Position numbers and translations under genes: made by a program. From contig CALDHJ010000155.1 in assembly GCA_937941555.1 (NCBI GenBank), positions 1 to 5,690 of the forward strand: a stretch of 5,690 bases of DNA, in the 5' to 3' direction. Below the pieces are notes generated by a model. That model was not told where the DNA came from. It searched no databases and saw only the letters and a program-made list of their open reading frames with translations. Positions 1 through 5,690 of the stretch are shown here, in pieces. The DNA comes from an uncultured Granulosicoccaceae bacterium (GTDB taxonomy: Bacteria > Pseudomonadota > Gammaproteobacteria > CALCKW01). The first letter of the stretch is position 1, and each line of letters opens with the position of its first letter.

Positions 1-1
1 G

Positions 2-1342
2 ATCAAGCCGATGCTGGCCACCGGCGAGCTCAAGTGCATGGGGTCGACAACCTATCAGGAGTTCCGCGGCATCTTCGAGAAAGACAAGGCGCTCGCGCGC
101 CGCTTTCAGAAAATTGATGTGCCGGAGCCCTCGGTGGAGGAGACCGTCAGCATCCTCAAAGGGCTCAAGCCGAACTTCGAGGCATTTCACGACGTCACCT
201 ATACCGCTGATGCCCTGCGTACAGCGGCGGAGTTGTCTGATCGTTACATCAACGACCGTTTTCTGCCCGACAAGGCAATTGACGTGATTGATGAGGCCGG
301 CGCCAATCGCCGTCTGCAACCGGCATCCAAGCGCAAGAAGAAGATCAACCAGTCTGATGTGGAAGCGATTGTCGCGAAGATGGCGCGCATCCCGGAGAAG
401 AACGTGTCGAGCACCGATCTCGACAAGCTGCGCTCGCTCGAACGCGATCTGAAGCTCCTGGTCTACGGACAGGACAAGGCTATCGATACGCTAGCGACGT
501 CCATCAAGATGGCGCGCTCCGGTCTGGGTGTAGCTGACAAGCCGATCGGCAGCTTTCTCTTTGCCGGCCCAACCGGTGTGGGCAAGACTGAAGTCACTCG
601 CCAGTTGGCGCAGGTGATGGGCATCGAGCTGGTGCGTTTCGACATGTCTGAATACATGGAACGACACACGGTGTCGCGCCTGATCGGTGCACCGCCGGGA
701 TACGTTGGTTTCGATCAGGGCGGGTTGCTGACCGATGCGGTGTTGAAGAACCCGCACGCAGTCGTGCTGCTCGATGAGATTGAAAAGGCGCACCCCGAAG
801 TGTTCAACCTGCTGCTGCAGGTCATGGACCACGGCACCTTGACCGACAACAATGGCCGCAAGGCGGATTTTCGCAATGTGATTCTGGTGATGACGACCAA
901 CGCCGGGGCCGAATCAATCAGCCGCCGCACGCTGGGCTTCGTCGAACAGGATCACACGACCGACGGCATGGAAGCGATCAATCGCACGTTCACGCCGGAG
1001 TTCCGCAATCGTCTCGACGCCATCGTGCAGTTCGATGCGCTTGACGCGAGTGTCATCACCAGTGTGGTCGACAAGTTCGTGATCGAGCTCGAGAGCCAAT
1101 TGGCCGACAAGCAGATTCAGTTGATCGTTGACGAGTCGGCGCGCGCCTGGCTTGCCGAGCACGGTTTCGATCCGAAGATGGGAGCGCGTCCGATGCGGCG
1201 TGTGATCCAGGAGAAGATCAAACGGCCGTTGGCGGACGAGATTCTGTTTGGCCAGCTCGCCAAAGGCGGCACCGTCAAGGTGTCCGTCGGCAACGACAGC
1301 CAGTTGAGTTTCGAATTCGACACGGAGTCGCTGCCGGTCTGA
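2..1342 (+). CDS. clpA: ATP-dependent Clp protease ATP-binding subunit ClpA, 3' part
   Basis: ClpA is the AAA+ hexameric unfoldase that feeds substrates, including ClpS-delivered N-degron proteins, into the ClpP peptidase in the cytoplasm. The window begins inside the first AAA+ module and holds the last 446 residues; E. coli ClpA has about 758, so roughly the first 310 are missing upstream. Visible in order: the end of module D1 (GSTTYQEF, then ALARRFQKI with the arginine-finger region, then YINDRFLPDKAIDVIDEAGA); the D2 Walker A GPTGVGKT (566-589); the pore loop GYVG (tyrosine at 701-703); Walker B VVLLDEIEKAH (761-793); an LGF tripeptide at 932-940 in the place of the ClpP-docking IGL/F loop; and the sensor-2 motif GARPMRR (1181-1201). 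Presence of this loop and of D2 distinguishes it from ClpB-type disaggregases, which lack the ClpP loop. The frame is open to the left edge, so the start is not visible. It ends in TGA and converges on infA. The assignment is near certain. Confidence 0.97.
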   Translation: MKPMLATGELKCMGSTTYQEFRGIFEKDKALARRFQKIDVPEPSVEETVSILKGLKPNFEAFHDVTYTADALRTAAELSDRYINDRFLPDKAIDVIDEAGANRRLQPASKRKKKINQSDVEAIVAKMARIPEKNVSSTDLDKLRSLERDLKLLVYGQDKAIDTLATSIKMARSGLGVADKPIGSFLFAGPTGVGKTEVTRQLAQVMGIELVRFDMSEYMERHTVSRLIGAPPGYVGFDQGGLLTDAVLKNPHAVVLLDEIEKAHPEVFNLLLQVMDHGTLTDNNGRKADFRNVILVMTTNAGAESISRRTLGFVEQDHTTDGMEAINRTFTPEFRNRLDAIVQFDALDASVITSVVDKFVIELESQLADKQIQLIVDESARAWLAEHGFDPKMGARPMRRVIQEKIKRPLADEILFGQLAKGGTVKVSVGNDSQLSFEFDTESLPV

Positions 1343-1363
1343 TGCCAGGCAGCGCGACAGGTC

Positions 1364-1386
1364 GCCGGGGAGCGTTTTGCCCCGGC
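1364..1386. terminator. GC-rich hairpin between convergent clpA and infA
   Basis: A perfect 7-bp inverted repeat, GCCGGGG (1364-1370) and CCCCGGC (1380-1386), encloses a 9-base loop. It lies 21 bases after the clpA stop and, read on the other strand, 7 bases after the infA stop, where a shared bidirectional terminator would be expected. No T-run follows the stem on either strand, so it is not a canonical intrinsic terminator. It could be a weak terminator, an RNA 3'-end stabiliser, or chance in GC-rich DNA. Confidence 0.35.
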
Positions 1387-1393
1387 TGGCCGG

Positions 1394-1612
1394 TCAACGG
1401 CTTCGGTAGACGATTCGGCCCTTGGTCAGGTCGTAGGGTGTGAGTTCGACAGTCACCTTGTCCCCGGTAAGAATGCGGATATAGTGCTTTCGCATCTTGC
1501 CGGAAATGTGCGCGGTCACTTGGTGGCCGTTCTCCAGTTCGACGCGGAACATGGTGTTCGGCAGCGTGTCGGCGACGACACCTTCCATCTGGATCGGTTC
1601 TTCTTTTGCCAT
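1394..1612 (-). CDS. infA: Translation initiation factor IF-1
   Basis: IF-1 binds the 30S ribosomal A site and works with IF-2 and IF-3 during initiation. The 72-residue product is exactly the E. coli length and almost collinear with it: [11 protein letters not shown] at the N-terminus, the core [14 protein letters not shown], then [20 protein letters not shown], ending in KGRIVYRSR. The whole chain is one S1/OB-fold domain, and the basic [10 protein letters not shown] stretch is the typical RNA-binding face. The start is fixed by the conserved MAKE. A purine-rich AGAGG (complement of 1626-1630) lies 13 bases upstream of the ATG, a long spacing, so the ribosome site is only moderate. The gene is convergent with clpA as in E. 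coli, but the serW tRNA that separates them there is absent. Upstream, instead of aat, lies a divergent DUF1249 gene. Identification is essentially certain. Confidence 0.98.
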   Translation of the reverse strand: MAKEEPIQMEGVVADTLPNTMFRVELENGHQVTAHISGKMRKHYIRILTGDKVTVELTPYDLTKGRIVYRSR

Positions 1613-1657
1613 TCTGCGGCGGTAGCCTCTGTGGGATTACGTCATATCCAACCAGCC

Positions 1658-1666
1658 ATGATACCA
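1658..1666 (-). promoter_or_regulatory. Possible extended -10 promoter of infA
   Basis: Read on the minus strand, this is TGGTATCAT, an extended -10 pattern (TGn followed by TATCAT, five of six matches to TATAAT). It would start transcription about 40 bases upstream of the infA ATG. No convincing -35 box sits 16-18 bases further upstream, which extended -10 promoters tolerate. It lies in the 127-base divergent region (1613-1739) that must also drive the DUF1249 operon; I found no clear promoter for that direction. The call rests on motif match and position only. Confidence 0.3.
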
Positions 1667-1739
1667 CCTATCGGTAGAAAGGGCGGTTTGTTGTCCATGA
1701 CACCCCGGTCAGCCGACTCACGACCCTGCCGAGGACGCC

Positions 1740-2213
1740 ATGTACTTCACAGCTGGTGAGCGGCCGCTGGCCCACACGCCGCTGACCCAACTCATGGCGT
1801 TGTACGAGCAGAACTACCTCAATGTGCGCTTGCTGGCGCCCGGTCTGGTCGATCTCGAGTGTGGTGAATACTGGTCCTCGTTACCCGATTGCCTCGATCT
1901 GCGCTTGCGCGTACTCGAACGCAGCCGTTACACGACCACGGTCAACCTGAGCTACGTGTTTTCTCCGGAATCCGGTCGGGTCGACAAACCGGATCTCGTC
2001 GTCCGCGTCTACCACGACGCACGCTCAGCCGAAGCCATGAGCGGACTGATCCACGGCGACCGTCTCACCCGCCGTGAAGTGCGCGACCTGCACCGCAGTT
2101 GGACATTGAACCGATTTCTCTACAAGTGGCTTCGCTACAACCTTCACCGTGGCCACCAGTTCAATCGCCTTGATGAACCCGTGCAGGTTGCACCTGACCC
2201 GGATCGGGTCTGA
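1740..2213 (+). CDS. DUF1249 family protein (YqiB-like)
   Basis: The 157-residue product resembles the uncharacterised E. coli protein YqiB (140 residues) along its length. Matching landmarks are the N-terminal LMALYEQNYLNVRLLAPG (about 18-35), SRYTTTVNLSYVF (62-74), the signature VVRVYHDARSAEAM (87-100) and the C-terminal NRFLYKWLRYNLHRGH (124-139). There is no signal peptide, membrane segment or recognisable catalytic motif, so it is probably a small soluble cytoplasmic protein; its biochemical function is not known. The start at 1740 is supported by GAGGA at 1731-1735, four bases before the ATG, and by agreement with the family N-terminus. It is divergent from infA and lies two bases before the DUF218 gene. 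In E. coli yqiB sits in a cluster with nudF, cpdA and parE; here it is near parC. Family assignment is from recalled sequence similarity. Confidence 0.85.
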   Translation: MYFTAGERPLAHTPLTQLMALYEQNYLNVRLLAPGLVDLECGEYWSSLPDCLDLRLRVLERSRYTTTVNLSYVFSPESGRVDKPDLVVRVYHDARSAEAMSGLIHGDRLTRREVRDLHRSWTLNRFLYKWLRYNLHRGHQFNRLDEPVQVAPDPDRV

Positions 2214-2215
2214 GG

Positions 2216-2956
2216 GTGCCTTTCTACCTCGATCCGGCTCTTTGGCCGTTCCTGTTGGCGCTGTTGTCGGGCTTCGCGGTCCGTTGGCGAGGCCGAGCGG
2301 CGGTCGGTCTGGTGCTGGTCTGCATAGCCATGGTAGTGCTGGGTTCCCCGGCGCTAAGCAATGTCTGGCTCAGTTCGCTTGAGCGGCAACAGCCGTTACA
2401 CGCTTGTACTGTCGACAGCGCGTCGACTGTGGTCGTACTCGGGGGCGGGCTCGACACGCGCTACCCGGTGCAGCAAACCGCCGAACGGCTGTCCGAAACC
2501 AGTTGGCGGCGCGCGCTGTCGGCGGTGCCGGTGATCGGGCCGGACTCGGTGGTGGTATTGAGCGGGGGTGGGCGCAACCTGGGCGGCGACGGTGTGACCG
2601 AAGCGGATGCCATGGCGGCACTACTGACGCCGCTGATACCGGACACCGTGCGCCTGCTGCGTGAGAGCCGGTCTCGAAATACGTTCGACAACGCGCGCCT
2701 CTCGGCCGAGGTGCTCGATACGCAGGGCGTCGTTGGTCCGGTCACACTCGTGACCAGCGCCGCACACATGCCACGTGCGGGCGCCGTCTTCGCGAAGCAC
2801 GGATTCGACCTGTGCAGACACGCCGTCGCGCCCGAGGGGCAACCCGTGATACCGCGGTTTGCGCTCTTGCCCCAAGTGACGGGCTATCAGAAGTCCTACG
2901 TTGCGGTGCGCGAATGGGTAGCCTTCGCCGTGTACCGTTGGCGCAGCTGGATCTGA
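2216..2956 (+). CDS. YdcF/SanA/ElyC-type DUF218 membrane protein
   Basis: This 246-residue protein has two short hydrophobic segments at its N-terminus (about 8-22 and 29-43) followed by a DUF218 domain. Domain landmarks are VVVLGGGLD (72-80), VVVLSGGGRN (112-121), the acidic EADAM (129-133), the hallmark ESRSRNTFDNA (150-160) and VTLVTSAAHMPRAGAVF (176-192). The family includes ElyC and SanA, linked in E. coli to envelope integrity and peptidoglycan or lipid-carrier metabolism; the exact reaction is unsettled, so I assign only an envelope role by inference. The layout predicts a membrane-anchored protein with the domain probably on the periplasmic side. The start is GTG at 2216, two bases after the DUF1249 stop; the next in-frame Met (residue 39) would destroy the second membrane segment, so GTG is preferred. 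No strong ribosome site precedes it, which suggests translational coupling. It ends 12 bases from the convergent amidase gene. Confidence 0.85.
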   Translation: MPFYLDPALWPFLLALLSGFAVRWRGRAAVGLVLVCIAMVVLGSPALSNVWLSSLERQQPLHACTVDSASTVVVLGGGLDTRYPVQQTAERLSETSWRRALSAVPVIGPDSVVVLSGGGRNLGGDGVTEADAMAALLTPLIPDTVRLLRESRSRNTFDNARLSAEVLDTQGVVGPVTLVTSAAHMPRAGAVFAKHGFDLCRHAVAPEGQPVIPRFALLPQVTGYQKSYVAVREWVAFAVYRWRSWI

Positions 2957-2973
2957 CGCGACAGGGCGTCAGA
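2952..2973. terminator. Hairpin holding both convergent stop codons
   Basis: A perfect 8-bp inverted repeat, TCTGACGC (2952-2959) and GCGTCAGA (2966-2973), has a 6-base loop. The TGA of the DUF218 gene (2954-2956) is in the left arm and the TGA of the amidase (complement of 2969-2971) is in the right arm. It is well placed to end or stabilise both transcripts. Neither strand has a T-run after the stem, so it is not a textbook intrinsic terminator. Confidence 0.4.
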
Positions 2974-4309
2974 ATCGGTCGAGAATCGGCGCGAAGTCTT
3001 CGAGTGCGGACTCCACTGCACGCGCACAGGCGACCAGCCGTTGATCATCTCCGGGGCGTGCGACGAGTTGCAACCCAACCGGAATGCCCTGCGAATCGAA
3101 TCCCATCGGCAAGGTCAACGCACCGCAGCCGAAGAGGCTCGGCAGCACGGTGAGGCGCAACAAGGCATTGCTGTAGCGCTCGTAGTACTGGTCGGATGAC
3201 AACATCGCCACGGCCGGTGCGCCCACCGGGCAGGTCGGCAGCACGAGAAAGTCCGCATTGGCGAACAGGGCATCGATCTGGTGTCTGAACGCCATGACGC
3301 GCGCGTGTCGCGATTCGACAACGCTGTCTTCAATATCTCGGTGGGATTCGATCAAGCGCCGAACATGCGGACCGAGAGTCGTGCCCCAAGCGGGTAGCTC
3401 GTGTTCGATCAGGCGTGCAACCGACACCGCAGCGGTGTTGGGTCCATCGTCCAACATCTCGAATCCGTCAGCCACCACACGCGCCGAGGCATTGCAAAAT
3501 CGCACGCCGCGTTGTTCGAGCTGCAGCTTTGCACGCGCCCAGTTGGCGGCAATGTCGGCCTCGCAGACCGACAGAAACGGCGTCGGCAACGTGGCGAAGC
3601 GCAGGGTGTCGAGGGCTGGTGGGGCGAGTGGATTGACGCGGTCTACCGCGGCGGCGACCAGACTCAGGTCGGTCGCATTCCGGGTGATCACACCCGGGTC
3701 GTCGAACAAGGTGCTCAGCGGCACGATACCGTCGGTCGGCCAGTGCCCGTGGGAGGGTCGAAAACCGACGCACCCGCACAGACTGGCTGGCACGCGTACC
3801 GATCCTCCGGTGTCGGTACCGATGCCGAACCAGGCCATACCGGTAGCCACCGCAACGGCTGTGCCGCTGCTCGAGCCGCCTGGCGCCCGGTGGATGTGGC
3901 GATCCCAGGGGTTTTTCGGTGTGCCGTGGTGCGGGTTGTAGCCGCTGCCCCCAAAGGCAAATTCGGCGCAGTGGCTCTTGCTCGTGACCACGGCACCGGC
4001 CGCGGTCAGGCGAGTGATCAGCTCGCCCGAGCGGGTCCAGGTCTCCGGCAGCGGCGCCGAACTGCCTGCCCAGGTTTCGAAGCCCGTCACGCCGATATTG
4101 TCCTTGACCGTCATCGGCACCCCGCGCAAGGGGCCGCCGCCGGTAGCGGCATTGCCGGGTTGGTGCTCACGCAGTGCGTTGAGGTCGGGATTCAATCGAG
4201 CTGCCTGCGCGTTGCACCACGTCAGCAGTTCGGTGTGCGCCAGGGTGTGTGCGCGAAAATCCGCAATGCTCTGGAAAGGCGGTGAAGCCTGTGAGTCCGG
4301 GCTTGTCAT
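2969..4309 (-). CDS. Amidase signature family hydrolase
   Basis: The 446-residue product belongs to the amidase signature family, which hydrolyses amide bonds through a Ser-cisSer-Lys triad. Counting from the chosen Met, the triad is visible: Lys69 in MTVKDNIGV, the cis-Ser at 146 in the GGSSSG motif (144-149) and the nucleophile Ser170 in [10 protein letters not shown]. The 24-residue spacing between the two serines is that of malonamidase and fatty acid amide hydrolase. LPTCPVGAP and the closing [16 protein letters not shown] are also typical. The substrate cannot be read from sequence. It resembles GatA, but no gatB or gatC is adjacent, so it is more likely a stand-alone amidase. There is no signal peptide, so it is probably cytoplasmic. 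The frame is open up to 4411, but the ATG at 4309 gives a normal family N-terminus; earlier Mets (4351, 4354) would run into the parC leader. An AGGGA lies 13 bases upstream. It is divergent from parC. Confidence 0.92.
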   Translation of the reverse strand: MTSPDSQASPPFQSIADFRAHTLAHTELLTWCNAQAARLNPDLNALREHQPGNAATGGGPLRGVPMTVKDNIGVTGFETWAGSSAPLPETWTRSGELITRLTAAGAVVTSKSHCAEFAFGGSGYNPHHGTPKNPWDRHIHRAPGGSSSGTAVAVATGMAWFGIGTDTGGSVRVPASLCGCVGFRPSHGHWPTDGIVPLSTLFDDPGVITRNATDLSLVAAAVDRVNPLAPPALDTLRFATLPTPFLSVCEADIAANWARAKLQLEQRGVRFCNASARVVADGFEMLDDGPNTAAVSVARLIEHELPAWGTTLGPHVRRLIESHRDIEDSVVESRHARVMAFRHQIDALFANADFLVLPTCPVGAPAVAMLSSDQYYERYSNALLRLTVLPSLFGCGALTLPMGFDSQGIPVGLQLVARPGDDQRLVACARAVESALEDFAPILDRF

Positions 4310-4358
4310 GTGGCGGGCAGGATCCCTGTCGCGCGGGTGTAAAGTCGACATCATGGTA

Positions 4359-4364
4359 TATGAT
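4359..4364 (+). promoter_or_regulatory. Possible -10 box of parC
   Basis: TATGAT matches the sigma-70 -10 consensus at five of six positions and would place the transcript start near 4371, about 30 bases before the ATG at 4402. The best -35 at normal spacing (GTGTAA, 4337-4342) is poor. The box overlaps an inverted repeat, CATCAT (4349-4354) and ATGATG (4360-4365). If this is the promoter, the upstream ATGs at 4360 and 4363 cannot be the parC start. Confidence 0.25.
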
Positions 4365-4401
4365 GAAACCCACCGACACCCAGCCTGCAACGGGCACTTT
4401 G

Positions 4402-5256
4402 ATGACCACATTTGACGAAACCGAACAGCAGCCGCTGCGAGAATTCACCGAGAAGGCCTACCTCGATTACTCGATGTACGTCATTCTGGATCGCGCGCTG
4501 CCCCACCTCGGTGACGGGCTCAAGCCGGTGCAGCGACGCTTGATCTACGCGATGAGCGAGCTCGGGTTGTCGGCTGGGCAGAAATACAAGAAATCCGCGC
4601 GTACCGTCGGCGACGTACTGGGCAAATTTCACCCGCACGGCGATTCGGCTTGCTACGAGGCCATGGTGCTGATGGCGCAGCCCTTCTCGTTTCGCTACCC
4701 GTTGGTCGACGGGCAGGGCAACTGGGGCTCACCGGACGATCCGAAGTCCTTTGCCGCCATGCGCTACACCGAAGCGCGCCTGACGCCCTTTGCGAAGACC
4801 CTGCTGCAGGAATTGGGGCAGGGCACGGTCGATTGGACGCCGAATTTCGACGGTACGATGAAAGAGCCGTCAGTGATGCCGTCACGGCTGCCGCATGTGT
4901 TGCTCAACGGCACAACCGGTATCGCCGTGGGGATGGCGACGGATATCCCGCCGCACAACGTGCGTGAAGTGGTAGGCGCCTGTATCGAGCTGTTGGAAAA
5001 GCCCAAATCCACCGTCACAGACCTCCTCGAACACATTAAGGGGCCGGATTTTCCGACGCTGGCCGAGATTATCAGCCCGCCTGAAGACATCGCGCGCCTC
5101 TACGAAACCGGCAATGGTTCGGTGCGTCAGCGCGCCGTGTTCGAGCGCGATGGCAACGACATCGTCGTCACGGCACTGCCTCACCAGGCATCACCAGCCA
5201 AGATTCTCGAGCAGATTGCAGGGCAGATGCAGGCGAAGAAACTGCCCCTGGTGTAA
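4402..5256 (+). CDS. parC: Topoisomerase IV subunit A ParC, N-terminal part ending at an in-frame TAA
   Basis: ParC is the DNA-breaking subunit of topoisomerase IV, which with ParE separates linked daughter chromosomes. This part encodes the start of the breakage-reunion domain: [16 protein letters not shown] (12-27), [10 protein letters not shown], the quinolone-resistance region [12 protein letters not shown] with the unmutated Ser82 and Glu86 (E. coli 80 and 84), the catalytic Tyr122 in AAMRYTE (codon 4765-4767; E. coli Tyr120), [18 protein letters not shown] and ALPHQ (258-262). The ATG at 4402 gives an N-terminus the length of E. coli ParC. ATGs at 4360 and 4363 are in frame and possible; no start has a clear ribosome site, and the frame is open from 4249. 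Translation would stop at TAA 5254-5256 after 284 residues, against about 750 for a full ParC. The conserved sequence continues at once downstream, so this is an interrupted gene rather than a short protein. It lacks the rest of the domain and the C-terminal DNA-wrapping domain. Confidence 0.93.
   Translation: MTTFDETEQQPLREFTEKAYLDYSMYVILDRALPHLGDGLKPVQRRLIYAMSELGLSAGQKYKKSARTVGDVLGKFHPHGDSACYEAMVLMAQPFSFRYPLVDGQGNWGSPDDPKSFAAMRYTEARLTPFAKTLLQELGQGTVDWTPNFDGTMKEPSVMPSRLPHVLLNGTTGIAVGMATDIPPHNVREVVGACIELLEKPKSTVTDLLEHIKGPDFPTLAEIISPPEDIARLYETGNGSVRQRAVFERDGNDIVVTALPHQASPAKILEQIAGQMQAKKLPLV
5254..5256 (+). other. parC: In-frame ochre codon inside parC
   Basis: TAA occupies codon 285, between KKLPLV and [11 protein letters not shown]. 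From memory, other ParC proteins carry an acidic residue (Asp or Glu) or Ala here; GAA to TAA needs a single G-to-T change. No base is gained or lost, since both flanks are in the same frame. The base after the stop is G, not a context known for strong readthrough. Confidence 0.95.
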
Positions 5257-5690
5257 GATCTGCGCGATGAATCCGATCACGAGAACCCAACGCGCCTGGT
5301 GATCGTGCCGCGCAGCAACCGTGTCGATGTCGATGCGCTGATGGGTCACCTTTTCGCCACGACCGATCTCGAGCGGACCTACCGCGTCAACATGAACGTC
5401 ATCGGGCTCGACGGCCGTCCGGGCGTGTTGAACCTGCGAGAGCTCCTCAGCGAATGGCTGGTGTTCCGCACGCATACCGTGCGCCGCCGTCTCGAATACC
5501 GCCTTGAAGCGGTCATGGCGCGCTTGCACAAGCTCGACGGTCTGTTGATCGCGTTCCTCAATCTCGATGAAGTGATTCGCATCATCCGCACCGAGGATGA
5601 GCCCAAACCGGTGCTCATGGCGCGGTTCGAGCTCAGTGAGATTCAGGCCGACTACATCCTCGACACCCGGTTGCGTCACCTCGCACGTCT
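5257..5690 (+). CDS. parC: ParC continuation downstream of the in-frame stop, open at the window end
   Basis: Directly after the TAA the same frame encodes 144 complete codons of conserved ParC sequence and runs off the right edge. Landmarks are [90 protein letters not shown] and [21 protein letters not shown]. These cover the later part of the breakage-reunion domain, up to the long-helix region. The C-terminal pinwheel domain would lie beyond the window. This piece has no start codon of its own with a ribosome site; the nearest in-frame candidates are GTG at 5299 and 5305, neither preceded by a convincing Shine-Dalgarno. Sequence conservation shows no sign of decay, arguing for a very recent mutation or a read error. 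I treat it as the same gene as 4402-5256, listed separately because of the stop. Confidence 0.9.

Noticed and set aside
1343..1393. A serW-like tRNA between clpA and infA, as in E. coli
   Set aside because: The gap is only 51 bases, too short for a tRNA gene, and shows no cloverleaf sequence.
1484..1759. Plus-strand open frame of 91 aa crossing infA and the intergenic region
   Set aside because: It is antisense to the whole conserved 5' half of infA and runs into the DUF1249 start in another frame, with no ribosome site.
3401..4285. Long plus-strand open frames (294 aa at 3401-4285, 227 aa at 3258-3941) opposite the amidase
   Set aside because: They are antisense to a gene with a complete catalytic triad. 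Their translations show no family resemblance and have the skewed Arg/Ala/Gly composition of shadow frames in GC-rich DNA.
2969..4309. Calling the amidase GatA of the tRNA-dependent amidotransferase
   Set aside because: The signature and triad fit the whole family, but there is no adjacent gatB or gatC, and the length is below that typical of GatA (about 480-490).
5254..5256. Genome-wide reassignment of UAA as a sense codon
   Set aside because: The other genes here, about 1,370 codons, have no internal TAA, and all end in TGA. UAA is read by both RF1 and RF2, so reassignment would require changing both. One site is far better explained by a point change or error.
5191..5679. Minus-strand open frame of 162 aa opposite parC
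   Set aside because: It is antisense to strongly conserved ParC codons, and its peptide has no recognisable motif.
1..5690. A novel defence, mobile or secondary-metabolite system
   Set aside because: Every coding region belongs to a known chromosomal family, gaps are short, and there are no repeats, integrase, transposase or compositional breaks.

Overview
This window looks like ordinary, well-packed chromosomal housekeeping DNA from a GC-rich gammaproteobacterium (roughly 60% G+C by eye). ClpA, IF-1 and ParC read very close to their Escherichia and Pseudomonas counterparts. The DUF1249 (YqiB-like) protein and the convergent clpA/infA arrangement also point to Gammaproteobacteria. I cannot place it at genus level. 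I see no mobile element, CRISPR array, tRNA, rRNA or phage gene.

Layout: (1) 2-1342 (+) is the 3' part of clpA, the AAA+ unfoldase of the ClpAP protease; its start lies upstream of the window. (2) 1394-1612 (-) is complete infA (translation initiation factor IF-1), convergent with clpA, with a GC-rich hairpin in the 51-base gap. (3) 1613-1739 is the divergent promoter region between infA and the next gene. (4) 1740-2213 (+) encodes a DUF1249 protein, followed two bases later by 2216-2956 (+), a membrane-anchored DUF218 (YdcF/SanA/ElyC-type) protein; the two form a tight operon. (5) 2969-4309 (-) is a stand-alone amidase-signature hydrolase, convergent with the DUF218 gene; both stop codons lie in one hairpin. 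(6) 4310-4401 is a divergent promoter region. (7) 4402 to the window end (+) is parC, topoisomerase IV subunit A.

The one striking observation is in parC. After residue 284 there is an in-frame TAA (5254-5256), and the highly conserved ParC sequence resumes at the very next codon and stays open to the window end with no frame change. This is a nonsense codon where a conserved acidic residue is expected; GAA to TAA would be one substitution. Because parC is normally essential, the candidates are a sequencing or assembly error, a real mutation with compensation, or readthrough. General UAA recoding is unlikely: the other five genes have no internal TAA and all end in TGA.

Functionally the window mixes protein quality control (ClpA), translation initiation (IF-1), envelope-linked functions (DUF218), small-molecule amide hydrolysis (amidase) and chromosome decatenation (ParC). 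Nothing indicates a single dedicated system. No stretch over 300 bases lacks a gene; the longest gaps are 127 and 92 bases.
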